Origin: Glycine soja
Lineage: Eukaryota; Streptophyta; Magnoliopsida; Fabales; Fabaceae
Assembly: GCF_004193775.1 (NCBI RefSeq)
Contig: NC_041016.1
Span: 42,519,522-42,583,521 of the forward strand
Length of the DNA: 64,000 nucleotides
Direction: 5' to 3'
Shown: positions 46,101-58,765 of the stretch, piece after piece
Layout: every line of letters begins with the position of its first letter
Numbering within the stretch: position 1 is the stretch's first letter
The notes under the pieces: model-generated
What the model saw: the letters and a program-made list of their open reading frames with translations, nothing else
Databases searched by the model: none
Told to the model about the DNA's origin: nothing
Translations under genes and position numbers: made by a program

Positions 46101-47880
46101 CATTTGGTTTGCAAGCTTAATAAATCTATATATGGTTTAAAACAAGCCTCCCGTTAGTGGTACCTTAAGTTTCATGGGTTAATTTCTTCATTTGGTTTTG
46201 ATGAAAACCTTATGGATCAATGCACATACCACAAGGTCAATGGAAGTAAAATATGTTTTCTTGTTTTATATGTAGATGATATTTTACTTGCAGCCAATGA
46301 TCGAGGTTTGCTACATGAGGTGAAAGAATTTCTCTCTAAGAATTTTGATATGAAGGATATGGGTGATGCATCTTATGTCATCGGCATTAAGATTCATAGA
46401 GATAGACCTCGAGGTATTTTGGGTCTATCACAGGAAAACTATGTTAACAAAATTCTAGAGAGATTCTGGATGAAAGATTGTTCACTAAGTGTTGCTCCCA
46501 TTGTGAAGGGTGATAGGTTTAATTTGAACCAATGCCCAAAGAATGACTTTGAGAGGGAACAAATGAAAAACATTCCTTATGCTTCAGTTGTTGGAAGCCT
46601 CATGTATGCTTAAGTATGGACAAGGCCGGACATTGCTTTTGCAGTTGGAATGTTAGGAAGATATTAGAGTAATCAAAGTATTGACCACTGGAGAGCTACT
46701 AAGAAAGTGATGAGGTGCCTTCAAGGGACCAAAGATTACATGCTTATGTATAGATAGACAGACAATCTAGATGTGATTGGTTATTCCGACTCAGACTTTG
46801 CTGGCTGTGTTGACTCTCGCAAATCAACATCTTGGTACATTTTCATGATGGTTGGTGGAGCTATTTCATGGAGCAGTGTTAAGCAGACTTTGACTGCTAC
46901 TTCTACCATGGAAGCTGAGTTTGTCTCTTGTTTTGAGGCTACATCACATGCTGTATGGCTTAAGAGTTTCATTTCTAGGCTGAAGATAGTTGATTCTATT
47001 TCAAGGCCTTTGAGAATTTTTTGTGATAACTCAGCTGCTGTCTTTATGGCTAAGAATAACAAAAGTGGAAGTCAAAGTAGGCACATTGACATTAAGTACT
47101 TAGCCATTAGAGAAAGAGTAATAGACAAGAAAGTGGTCATTGAGCATATAAGCACTGAGTTAATGATCGTTGATCCTTTAACTAAGGGCATGCCACCATT
47201 TAAATTTAAGAATCATGTAGAAAGAATGAGACTTGGTTCCACTTTATGATTGTATAATTACATGTTAAAAATGAAACTTTTATATTGTGATATTTTCTCA
47301 TATTTAGGTGCACATTGATTTAGTTGAGAAAAAATATGTTTTGGACCAAGAATAAACATTGAAATTATTCATTACGTTTTATTACCACTTTGAGTATACT
47401 GCTTGGGAAATTGAGCATATTGTAATACATGGATGATATTACTCGTCATAAGAGGAACTATCACTATGATTCGTATATTCATTTCTTAAGAAGATTGAGC
47501 ATTGAGTCAAAATGTTTGGAACAAGTGGGAGAATGTAATAATTTTGGTCTCAACATTTTGGAAAATGAAAGACTCCATTAGTTTTGGAATTGAGAAGCCA
47601 AATTGAATGGCTACTAATGGGTGGTAATGATCACTAATGGGTTGTAATTACCACTAATGAGTGGTAATGACTACTAAATGCATTCTTGATGGTAGAATAT
47701 CTATATATAACACATGTATTTGGTCCCATAGCTCATCTCTTCCAATTCATCTGATACACCATCTAGAGAGAGAGTGAGAGCTTGAAAGAACCAAAACAAG
47801 ACAACTCTTTCATGTTAATAACTGGAGCTATAATTTGATTTTTGTTATTCCACATTATGTTAATGACCTGTGTTTCTTTT
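43105..47880 (+). mobile_element. Decayed Ty1/copia element (copia 2)
   Basis: Copia-type gag-pol on the plus strand, with a degenerate primer site TGATATCAGCC (43152-43162). A PPT AGTGGGAGAA (47524-47533) is followed by an LTR start TGTAATAATTTTGG at 47534. The sequence before the primer site (43105-43150) resembles 47823-47875, supporting LTR ends at both places. The rest of the 5' LTR is not recognisable and no target duplication was found. Much older than copia 1. Confidence 0.7.
43190..47249 (+). pseudogene. Copia 2 gag-pol polyprotein, heavily broken
   Basis: Landmarks in order: gag (DVPEIKGDNYKI, LLKAIDDQFITSDKTLAST); a remnant zinc knuckle (CFFFKKKGHMKKNC, about 43900); protease-like WWIDSVSTIH; GAG-pre-integrase MLWHRRLGHISIERIKR (44456); integrase with IIHTDICCPD, VRSDRGGEYYD and NQNGVAERRNRT; reverse transcriptase (CKWIFKTKRDSLGNIERYKA, YVDD at 46269-46280); and RNase H (VIGYSDSDFAGCVDSRKSTS, SRHIDIKY). 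More than ten stops and at least two frameshifts (near 44690 and 45070) are present. Final stop at 47247-47249. Confidence 0.9.
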
Positions 47881-49281
47881 TATAGTTTGTAACATCACAA
47901 GTTAAAAATTTTAGTGACAATTTTTGCTTCTTCTTTGAGTCAATAAATATTCAGCACTTTACCCAAAAAAAGTTAAAATAAAAAACAAAAAATTATTTGC
48001 TAATGAAAGAAATTTATTAAATTAATATTTTCTCAAAGTTATGGTGATTCTTATACATAGGTAGGTCATTCTTGTAATTGTCAAAAAAAAAAATATAGGT
48101 TATTGTTATATTATTTGAAATTAATATTTGACTCTTAAAATAATAAATTCAAAATTTTAACCGTTTTGAAAATGTGAAAATTAACTAGCTAGTTTTATTC
48201 TTAGAAGAAGTTGCACCACCATTATTTAAAAAAAAAAATGTTCTCATGATGTATCAACCAGTGAAACAACAAAGAGTAAGAAATTTATATATACATGCGA
48301 AAGATTACTTAAGTGTGAAAAGTTATTTCTGAGATGAGAAGTGTTTATTACTTTTTTACTCCTGAATGGAGTTGTTTAGGCTTGTAGTGTGATTACACAC
48401 ATGTAATTAATTTTTTTAAGTGTAAGCAAAATGTATAATCTTATTGACACAGAGTCTTGGTTATCGTATTTTTGTAGATATCCATTTCTAAACAAAAGGT
48501 GATGAATCATATAAATTTTGTCATATTGTTTGAACATTGAAGAGAAGAACTAAGGGTGCCTCTGTTGTGTAATATTAATTCTTAGTTAAGTTGTTCTCTC
48601 CATTGGATGCGGTGAATGAACTACGCCCCCTCTTCTCAAATTCTTGACATCTCTCCATTTTACACCTGTTTTACACCAGCTCTTCCCTTTATATTAGTCA
48701 GATTATATTATTAGAGTATTTCCAAGGAAAACTTGTTAGGTGCAGAAATAAATTTTAGATTTTAATTAAAAAGTTATAACTTCAAGATTGCCTTTTAGAA
48801 TTACAATTCAGGATTTTCTAATACTAAACCTTTTTTTTAAAATAATATGTAGTCTTATTGATATTAAATACTTTTGCTAATACAGACCTTCCAAAGACAC
48901 TTGTTTTTTTTTTTTATATTTCATTTGCTCTAATCATCCCATATAAAACAATAAATTTGATCAAATTAAAAATGTATAACATGCATGTAAGAAGTAAGTT
49001 ATATGACACCAATATTCTCAAAACATTAGTTTTTCTTTCTATTATTTCATTTCGTCGAGTCATTTTTTTAATTATTTTATCTTTAGACCAACCAGTATAT
49101 TCATATCACGATACTATATGTGCAAAGTTTTAATTTCCAATAATTATATTAAAGTTATGACCAAGAAAAGATACCTAAGCTTGAAATCATTTTATTTGAC
49201 TAAATGACTAGTTTTACAAGTTGGCTTCGGGCCATTGAAGAACTCATGGGATAGAACAATATAAGGTCACGAGAAGGAAAC
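47881..49281. other. AT-rich intergenic DNA
   Basis: No gene recognised; the 91-codon frame at 48858-49133 is low-complexity and AT-driven. It leads into copy B of the local duplication. Confidence 0.55.
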
Positions 49282-50165
49282 GTGATAAGTGACTTGACTA
49301 TGATTTGAGAAAGAAAAAAAAGACTTTAAATTGAATAAGATTAATTAAGTTGAATGTTACGATCAGTAGGTATACACAGAGATCAGCAACACGTTTAAAG
49401 GAATAAAAAAAACTACATGTTTAAAGGAGTCAATATTAATTTATCAAATTCTAGCTGGATTTTTGTATAAAAAAGAAAAAAATAGAATTATTTGGTGTAA
49501 AATCTCTTCAACGTAGAGATAGGAAGAGAAGATAGATAAAAACTGATATAATTGTAATGTAATGTGATAAGAAAACGAATTGTTTTTACCAAGGAAAAAG
49601 TTGAGGTTTGTAAAGGAAAGCTATTATTTGAGTGATTAAAAAATATTCCTCAAAAATATTTCTTTTTACAGTCCTTAAAATTAGCCTGCACTTTTTTTTT
49701 GTCATATTCTTTTCTAATTTATTTTCTTTTTTATTATTATTAATTTTCTCTTGTTTTCCTGATAGATTATTTATCTTTTTTTTTCAATCACTGTTTCTTG
49801 TGAACCTCACATTGGGGCATGAATTTATCATAATTCATGTAAAAATGACTTGAAATAAATATTTTTCTTTATTCACGTGAGACAATTTTATTTGAGTTGA
49901 ATAGAATTATTATGGAGACAATCTTATATAAATTGGATAGAATCACTATGAGTAGAAATTAAGGTGTTTATTTTTTAAAATGAAATGTTATATTAATATT
50001 TTGGTCGAACTTCAACAACATAAGCTCAACAAAAGCATTACGTAAAGTAAGTCTTCCTTTATCGATTTGTTTAATTAAGGAGTCAATGCCCAGTGCTAGA
50101 TTTAATTTTTGTGAAAATGATTATGAACAAATATGAAATAATATTGTGAATTAGATAAGCTTACG
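49282..50165. repeat. Local duplication, copy B
   Basis: Colinear with 27598-28804 but without the palindromic element present there. Similarity stops at GTGAATTAGATAAGCTTACGC, where Ogre-type sequence begins at about 50166. The continuation of this copy is not found to the right of 62310. Confidence 0.8.
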
Positions 50166-52640
50166 CACGAGGCAACGGTCCAATAGGATTTTCTCAAGGG
50201 TAGTGTTTTTTGGAGAGGAAGCTGGGTGTTTCGGTCTTTTCCTCTTTGTTCAGGTGGGGTGGGATATCGCCAGTCGACAACGACCTTGAATGGCAATCTG
50301 AAGGGAAGAGACATAAAAAATGAGTTTTCCTTTGCCGGCAGTCACTTACCTTGCCGAAAATTTATCTGGTCTGAAGATCTTCCGTTCTCTTTCTTTCATT
50401 GATCGAGAATTGCTTCTTTTCCCTTTTTACTTCCTTTCGATCTTTGATCGGGAATCCTTCCTTTTCTTTCTTTTGTTCTTTTCTTTATTTTCATTTTTTC
50501 TCTTTTTCTTTCTTTCTTTTTCTTTCTTTTCACTTCTCCTTCCCCATCCCTTTCTTTGGGAAATCGGGTTTTAGCATTCTATTCGCTCTCCCTTGAGGAG
50601 ATTCCGCTGTCCTTTGCTTCGGGGAAGGAATGAGGATTCTTTTTTATAGGCCCAGGTTCAAAAAGGTCTAAGGTTGTGTTTCAATGGGGTCTTTTATCGT
50701 GGGAACCCAATCTTGATATCTGGGGCGAAACAAATTTGGGTGTCAAGGTGTTGGTCTCGGGCCGAACTCCCAGATCACTCCATAAGGCACGCGTGACAAT
50801 GATGATTTGAAAACAACGTGCAAAATTAGTCATGGCTACAGCCAGGTGGGCACTCAAGCATCCCGTTTATGGCATTGTGATACTACGGTTGGGAATTTAC
50901 ACAAACAGACCCAATGTTTCCAAATTATGTTCTTTCATCAGTTCAATGAATTCATCCATTCTTATCTCGGTTTATTCCGGAAAATAAACTCTTAGCATCA
51001 GTCCCATGTTTCCAGAAGATATGTTTGCTCTCTACGAATGATTTATACTTCTTAACTATAACATGTCGACCTTCGCGGTCTTTCTTTCTTTTTCCTTTTT
51101 GTTTCATCTTTATATATTCACAAAATTATACACCTGTGGTCCTTTATGAAGAAATTTTCTTTTGTATATCTACACTCTTATACATGACAAACTTTTTCTG
51201 TATACGCATTGGAACTCTCTCTCTTTACGTCACACGATCAAAGACTATTTACATTCAAAAGATCCTTTTCGTTTTTCTCCAACGCACACCTATGGTTCAT
51301 ACAAAAGTTTCTTTATATACACTCGTTGTTCACACACACAAGAATTTCTCTACACGTATTTTTTATAAAAAACCCTTCTATGCACATTTTCCTTTTTCTT
51401 TATATACGCAGACATTTTATTCACAACACTTCTTTCTTTTTTATCATGATTTTGGTTCATTTTATTTTTAGGACGACATTCCTAAATGAAAAATTCTACG
51501 CGATTTCGGAATTTCAACAGACACTATTGACAACAACGAAACAAGTACTAACGTAACGACTCAAACGATATGTATGTACAAAACAAAAGTTAATCAAAAC
51601 GAAACAAACGTTAACAAATTGGGGATCCCACGGTCATGTGGCTCCGCATGCCACCAGACTCTTGGGTCACGGTAACAAAAAGTGGGGTGGTCGACAAAAG
51701 CAGGGCTTTTGCTCCTACGTATCCTCAATTTGTGATGAGGAACTCAGACCTACGCAGTTGTTGATAACTGTGAGACTAAAAATAGTCTCGGTGTTTTCTT
51801 CACCAAAATGCGAACATACTTTAGTAAAGAGACAAAACGTCTAACTGATCAGAGCAACATATGTTTTTTGGATGAAAAACAATGTGTCTATCGGGGAAGG
51901 AGAGTATGCTGATGAAATTTTCTCATAACCATAAATGAGATTTTGGATGTTAGCATTTCGTTTCTAAATGACCATTTAGAGGAAACACTGGGTCCAACAA
52001 AGATAGGAGAAAATCACTCAAAGTGTATCAATCTCACACAGGTAAGTGTTTTATCCTAATTCCGAACCATAGATATGTCATGACTTGATTTTGCAAATCA
52101 TTTCCTATCAAATCAAAGATTACATGCGTGATCATGGGTCAATAGGACTTTTTCTTGGGAATGGTTTGTTTTTCTTGGTGGGAAATTTGGCTTTGAGTGT
52201 TTCTGCCTTTTCCTTTTCTGTTTTTGTTTAGTGCGGGGCAAGAAAGTCGCTAGCGCACATGATTTTGGTTGGCAATCAAAGGGAGAGGGCCACTTTGGGT
52301 CATGGTTTCCTTTTTTGTTTACTTGGTGACAATTCTGTATTGTTCAGATATTGTCTAGTCCAAAGACCTTTCTGCATATTTCTTTTTCTTCCGATCCTTG
52401 ATCGAGAATTTTTCTTTCTTTTTTTTTTTTCTTTCTCCCACTCTTTTATTGGGAATTTTCTTTCTTTTTTGTGTCTCCTCCCTTTCTTGGTTTGGGAATT
52501 TTCTTTTCTTTTTGTGTCTTCTCCCTTTCTTGGATTGGGAATTTTCCTTCTCTTTGCGTTTTCTTCCGAGGGCAAGGATTGACATTCTCACCCTGGGTCA
52601 AGGTTTATGGTATGTTGGGATTTTGGCTCAAGGCTTGTAG
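50166..52640 (-). mobile_element. Extended 3' region of Ogre-family element 2
   Basis: Non-coding and pyrimidine-rich. It contains a diverged tandem copy of the element's own 3' region: 50166 to about 51010 aligns with about 52123-53050 (shared blocks CCAATAGGA/TCAATAGGA, TTGATCGAGAATT, GGCACTCAAGCATC/ATACTCAAGCATC, AATGTTTCCAAAT/AGTATTTCCAAAA). Positions 51688-51765 match an LTR segment (about 9000-9070). At 52440-52560 a roughly 50 bp unit (TTGGGAATTTTC plus TTTTGTGTCTYCTCC) is repeated. No LTR is recognised at 50166, so the 3' LTR is missing. Confidence 0.65.
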
Positions 52641-53135
52641 AACGGCTGGTCACGATATATGTCAGGGTTTGGCCAGTGGTTCGGGGATAAAGGGGACGTC
52701 CCACATTATTTCTATGATACACATGCAACAATGATGATTAGGAAATTTTATGCAAAACTGGTCATGCATGCACCTATGTGGATACTCAAGCATCAAGTTT
52801 TTTATGGTCATGTGACACTAGGGCTCAGGATTCATTTTCCCTATTTTAAGTCAACCCAGTATTTCCAAAATACGTTCTTTTATCAATTTGTGCATTCATT
52901 CGAGTCCATTTTGGGCGTCCGGGAAAATTTTCACAGCATTCACCCTTCAGGTGTATACACATTCTTTCAAAAACTAGTTATGATCAGCAAATTTTTTTCA
53001 AAGAAAAGTTGGAAGTCATCTCTTTTCACAAGCATGTTGTTTTTTAGCTAGACAACTTTTTATTATTATTTTTTTATTATTATTTTTTTTTATTCTTTTC
53101 TTGCTCGTTCTCTTTTTGCTCTCTCTCTTTTTTTT

Positions 53136-53362
53136 TGAGGTATTTTGCTACCTAAACATACGTATATTTTGTGAGGTATTTTGCCATATACATGCGTGTC
53201 CAAGGTATCTTGCTACCTAAACATACATATATATGTTTTGTGAGATATTTTTGCTATATGCATGCATATCCAAGGTATCTTGCTACCTAAACATACATAT
53301 ATATATTTTGTGAAGTATTTTTGCTACATACATGCATATTCAAGGTATCTTTCTACCTAAAC

Positions 53363-53435
<73 letters not shown>

Positions 53436-53486
53436 GAAGTATTTTTTTTGCTACATACATGCATATCCAAGGTATCTTTCAACCTA

Positions 53487-53558
<72 letters not shown>

Positions 53559-53560
53559 GA
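53136..53560. repeat. ~75 bp tandem repeats with long TA tracts
   Basis: Counterpart of 1704-1880. About five units, two of which carry pure TA dinucleotide runs at 53375-53432 and 53490-53555. In element 1 the same spot has only short TATATA. Confidence 0.88.
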
Positions 53561-53984
53561 GGTATGACTACCTTCCGAGCTTGTGCTTGTTTTATTTAAA
53601 TTCCTAGGATCATGAGCAACTAGGTGTGTCCTGCTATGACTTGAGAAACAAAGGTGATCAAATAACAAGCAGAGATTTAAAAGGTACTAGGTTGCCTCCT
53701 AGTAGCGCTTCTTTAACATCTTGAGCTGGACGCTTGATGGCTTGTCGGTCACGGACCTAGTACTTTGCTTACCTTTGGCTCTGGACTTAGTTGCCTATTG
53801 GTCAGCCATGGGTCGTAAGCAACGCTCTAACCTTTTTGTGGATGAGCTGAGGCGAACTCTAGAGGTGATGGCGGTGTGTCTGTTGCCCGCTGCCGGCCAT
53901 CCCCAGGCTGTTGTGATATTTCGCCCTATGCCTGCCTGGGGACGCAGTACTTCTTGATGAAAGCTCGATTAGTAGGGGGCCTGA

Positions 53985-54365
53985 TGCCCTTGCTGGAGGT
54001 GACAGGCACTCCGTAGAACTGATAGAGACCCGTAATTAGAGCTTGACAACTCCAAGGCCCTGCTGGACTTATTTGGGTCCACTGGGTGTCTTGCAGGCGT
54101 GATCCTTGCAAACAATAAATGAAATCAGAAATCAGTTGAGCGATGTGGATACTTACCTATGCCATGATGACGTGACCTTGCCGGGGGAACGGGCACCCTA
54201 TAGGACTATAGAGGCCCGTAACCAGAGCTGGAAACCCCAGGGCCCTGTTGGACTTCTTCGGGTCCACTGGGCGTCTTGTGGGCGTGATCCCTACAAACAA
54301 TAGATGACATCAGAAATCAATTGAGCCATGTGCATACTTACCTATGTCATGACGGCACAGACCAA
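53985..54365. repeat. ~186 bp tandem repeat, two units
   Basis: Anchors AGAGACCCGTAA at 54024 and AGAGGCCCGTAA at 54210. Element 1 has three units. Confidence 0.85.
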
Positions 54366-54717
54366 CCGATACATCTGTAGGTGAAGATTGGCATTGTGGT
54401 CGCTTAGCAGAATGTTGCTAAATAGCAACGTCATCCATATCCACGTAAGATTGGTCATGTTGGTACACATGATTCGCACTCATCTTTTTGCAGCGGCACG
54501 GGTGAAATCTTGCCCCGGTATGCATAGTAGATGCGTGATAGTCTCCCTCTCTGGATGTGCTCGCACAGTTGGTTGCCCTCCAATATCAAGGGGTGGCCCC
54601 GGAACCGATAAAAGGAAACTACTGGCCCCTTAACCGGGAGCGCAAGTCTCGGTTAAGCATCTAAGGGCAAAGGACCTTATATTCTCTTAAGGTGTGGATA
54701 TGGAGCACACTGAAAAT

Positions 54718-54789
54718 GAGGACGCGTAGCCCTCTAAAGGCGAGGGCGTGTAGCCCTCTGCAGGCGAGGACATATAGTCCTCTAAAGGT
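54718..54789 (-). repeat. 24 bp minisatellite, three units
   Basis: Units start at 54718, 54742 and 54766. The unit corresponding to 3266-3289 of element 1 is missing exactly. The eight-residue repeat on the minus strand (frame 54861-54661) stays open. Confidence 0.85.
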
Positions 54790-55281
54790 GATAGGTACTA
54801 GTACCCAAGGGTCCACCTTTATGAGAAAGCAAGAGATCGACTCATCGAGAGGGCAGGTCATCCAAAAAGATTGGACACGAGATGTAGGAAATCTATGCAG
54901 TTAACATGATTTTTAGGGATGCAGACGCATGCAACCTTTGTTGTGAAATTTGGTAATGCTGACCGCACATGAAACAATGCAATGCAATGGAAAGTTGTAC
55001 AATGTTCAGGGCATTCTTTCCCTATTTTGTGATTTTGATTTTGATTTAATTTTTTTAGAAAACACAGATTGACTGTCCTTTTGAAAAAGGTAATAATTCA
55101 TGCAACCTTATCCTATCTTTTGCAAATCTCTCCGGGAACTCCCTCAGAGTGTATATTCTGTTTGATTTAGTCACTTGACCATTTTGGAGTGACGACAATG
55201 GAGCCGTTTGGCGTTTAATCAATCTATTGAAATTTTAGGGCTTGTCTCCCCCCTTTTTTTCTTGTTTAAAAACATCGACGG

Positions 55282-55650
55282 GTGAGAACTTTTGATCTGC
55301 CCCTATGTTCACTTGAGGCTCATGCACGATGCCCCTCATTGCCCCAGTGTAAGGCTTTGAGGTACCAATTGTTATCTTTCGCCATGACCTTGTAGCTGGG
55401 AACCTATTGGGTGAAAACTTCTAATCTGCCCCTAGGTTCGCTTGAGGTTTATGCATGGGGCCTTTCATTGCCCCAGTGTAGGGCTTTGAGGTATAATCGT
55501 TGTCTTTCGTCATGACCTTGTAGCAAGGAACCTATTGGGTGAGAACTTCTAATCTTCCCCTAGGTTCGTTTGAGGCTTATGCATGGGGCCTTTCATTGCC
55601 CTAGTGTAGGGCTTAGAGGTACCAATTGTTGTCTTGTTTTCTCAACCTCG
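55282..55650. repeat. ~129 bp tandem repeat, three units
   Basis: Units begin GTGAGAACTTTT at 55282, GTGAAAACTTCT at 55411 and GTGAGAACTTCT at 55539. Element 1 has two units. Confidence 0.85.
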
Positions 55651-55954
55651 TAGTGAGGAAGAATGAAAGATGCAGTTGATTCTTGCAAAAAGAATTTTCC
55701 AAGGACGAGAAATAGTTGAAGGATCTTTCAGTTGATGGATTAAGTCAAATGACTCCTATGTAGAAGCAAGATGTTTTGATGTCTTGATGATGCTAAAGGA
55801 TCAAGTGCTTCTAAGTTTTACTCAAGACAAGAATCCAAGAAAATCAAGATATATGATCAAGTTGATCTCTAGAATCTTTAGGAAGAAGTTTCCAAATTGA
55901 AAATACAAAAGGTTTGACCAAAGAATTCTATCATTTCAAATTGAGATTTGCTCT

Positions 55955-56063
55955 CTGGTAATCGATTACCAGCAGTTGAAAATGTTTATAACAGTCACTA
56001 GAAATTTGAATTCAAAATTTATAACGTGTAATCGATTACACAAGTCTTGTAATTGATTACCAG
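55955..56063. repeat. ATCGATTAC palindrome cluster, second copy
   Basis: CTGGTAATCGATTACCAG at 55955-55972, TGTAATCGATTACA at 56027-56040 and GTAATTGATTACCAG at 56049-56063. Both full palindromes are unchanged relative to element 1, although the DNA between them has gained about 20 bases. Confidence 0.85.
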
Positions 56064-57005
56064 AGGCGATTTTTAGAATATAATTCCCAGGAGTCACATC
56101 TATTCAAATGGTTTATGAACGGCCATCAAAGGTCTATTTATATGTGACTTGGAAACACGAATTTAAAGAGAGTTTTCATTGCCCAAAAAGTTTTATCCTC
56201 AAAAGATTAAGAGTTTTTCTAAACTGAAATGTCTTTATCCTCTCAAAAGATTCCTTGGTCAACCACTTGCATATTCAATAAAGAATTTTGATTGATCTTC
56301 ATTGTACAATCCATCTCTTTTAAGAGAGACCTCTTCTTCTCTTCTTCTTATTTCTGAAAAGGGATTAAGAGATCGTGGGTCTCTTTTTGTAGGGGATTCT
56401 TGAACACAAGGGAAGGGTTGTCCCTGTGTGCATTGTTAATCTGAAAAGAGAGAGTGAAAGTTTAATTGGGGAATAGTCTTTGTATCTTAATTTAACCCCC
56501 CCCCCTTCTGAGGCCATTTTTCCAACATCCTATTCTTGATAACTCACTTCTCTCTAAAAAGACAAACTTTCCAGGATGATAAAATGAGGTCACATGAACG
56601 TCTTGAAAACACAGTCAATCAACTGCTTTTTTTCTTTTTGAACACTTTTTTTTATTTTTATTTTGAAACTTATTTGTTTTGAACTTTACTCGTTGTTTTA
56701 TGGCGCCCCCAACTACGTGCAAGATGAGTAATCTCTGATTGAACGGTCTTGAAAGTCCAAACTCAGGAGCACAGGTCGCTTGAGCAAACAGATCAATGGC
56801 TTGCACCCACATTCCGGTGAAAGTTGAATAAGCAAAGATGCACTTGTGAGAGGATGAGGGACAAAGATATCAACTTCATCCATTTCATTGTAACTGTGGT
56901 TTACAATAATGGTACAAACTTGAAAATCCTGATGAGTCATTAGAGACATCTAACAACAGCTTTCAAAATTGCCCCATGTGTGGCATCTCTTGTCAATGTC
57001 AGGAT

Positions 57006-58765
57006 TTACACGTGATTCTCCTCAAATTTCAGCCAGCCCGCATCAATTAGACCTTGCACCTTACGCTTCAAGCCCCTACAATGCTCAATGGAATGCCACG
57101 GGGCTTCTCCATGACAAACACACATTGCGTTCGAGTCGTATTCTTGGAGAAATGGAGGTTGATGAACCTTGGTTGGGGTTATGGCTACCATTGAATTATC
57201 AAGTAGATATGGGAGCAAGTCAGCATAGGACACTGGAATTGGGGTGAATTCTATAAGCTTTCTCGCTGCAAAATTCATTTCTTGGTTGGTGTTTTTGGAT
57301 TGTGCTAAAGGTGATGTTCGTCATTGGAAGTGTAGTAGACAGACTTTGTGGTTGATTTAGGGATGGCCTTTGTCGATAACTGGGCAGTGGGTAAGGAGAA
57401 GGTTTGTTTATTGGCTGAGTAATGACATTGTTGGGTTGGTGGGAAACTTGGCTGTATAGGAATGACAGTCAAAGCATGGGCTTCTCCCTCATTCTCACCC
57501 TCTTCATTTGCCCTAGTTTTTTTTTTTTTTTTTGCATTTATCAAAGCATGATGATCAGATTTACCGACGAAGACCAAATCCGCAAAGCTTGAAGGAGTGT
57601 AACCCACCATTTTCCATAGTTGAATACTGGTAATGTGTCTACTATCATTGTCATCATTTTTTCGTCATTGAGGTGCCACTTGAGCTGCCGGGTCTCTCCA
57701 CCTTTGGGCGTATTCTTTTGAAGGATTCGTGCCCCCTTTTTGCACATGTTTTGTAGTTGCATCCTATCCGAAGCCATTATACCGACACTGCCTAACGAAG
57801 GCAACCATTAGGTTCTCCCAGGAATGGACTCGGGAAGGTTCCAAGTTAGTGTACCAGGTAACAACTACCCCAGTAAGACTTTCTTGGAAGGAATGTATCA
57901 ACAATTCCTCATCCTTTGCGTATGCCCCCATCTTCCGACAATACATCTTTAGATGGTTCTTGGGGCAAGTAATCCCCTTGTACTTGTCAAAGTCCAGCAC
58001 CTTGAACTTGGGAGGGGTGATGATATTGGGTACTAGGAACAACTCTTCCAGGTTAGCAAAGGCATAATCTTCACTTCCTTCAATGGCCCTGAGCCTCTCC
58101 TTTAGATGATCCAACTTTCCCATTTCTGCCATAGCACGAGAGTTTTTACTTGTTATGGAATGCAAGAGGTGTAGTTGTGGGTGATGCTGAGGGCACTCCA
58201 AAGGGTTTTGTAGGGGTATACCACCAACTGCTTGCCCTTCAGTGGCATATCCGAGCCAAGGCTCGAAGTCGGCTAGATTATGATGGGGAATTTCATGTGT
58301 CTCCCCCATGGTTTAAGAGACATGTGCATGATCAGTTTGGGGTTGTTGGCTCTCAATGGGTATAGAAGTGGAGTTATTGGCATTTTTATTGGGAGTGTAC
58401 GCCACATTGGGTGGCGTATAGTTGAGAGGCAAGCCATATGGCGGGAAGGCGTGCTCGTTTTGAATTTGCACATCATGGGGGCCGCCCGTACTTCCCAAAT
58501 CTTTGCCTACCATATCTGAGGTTGGATGATTCATTTGGTTGATGCCGGATGGGGACATCAGGTTCACCTTAGCAACAACGCTGGTAGTGGCAATTGCAAC
58601 CGCATTGGCTTCCATTATCTTCTTCACGCTCATCATGGCCTCCATCATCATGGCCATTTGCTCTTTCATGGCCTCCATGTCAGCCTTCATCTTCTCTTGT
58701 ACCTCCTCTACTTCACCCATTACTCTAGCTCTATCTAGGTTCGGTGAGGGCATCGTAAAGTGCAT
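57006..58765 (-). pseudogene. Ogre-type gag of element 2, broken
   Basis: Better preserved than in element 1. A frame starts at 58765 (MHFTMPSPNLDRARVMGEVE) and runs through the coiled-coil-like and linker segments to a single TAA at 58313-58315. It then resumes in the same frame as the gag domain (58309-57764) with FANLEELFLVPNII, PKNHLKMYCRKMGAYAKDEE and VTWYTNLEPSRVHSWENL. Frameshifts near 57770 and 57620 separate the zinc-knuckle segment (57278-57006, CVCHGEAPWHSIEHC). No protease or pol follows; the next downstream sequence is the repeat-rich 3' region. Confidence 0.8.

Noticed and set aside
51025..51471. 148-codon plus-strand frame
   Set aside because: Phe/Thr/Tyr-rich reading of pyrimidine-rich Ogre 3' DNA, antisense to the element.
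53357..53668. 103-codon minus-strand frame with long Tyr-Ile repeats
   Set aside because: It is only the translation of the TA microsatellites inside an Ogre 3' repeat.
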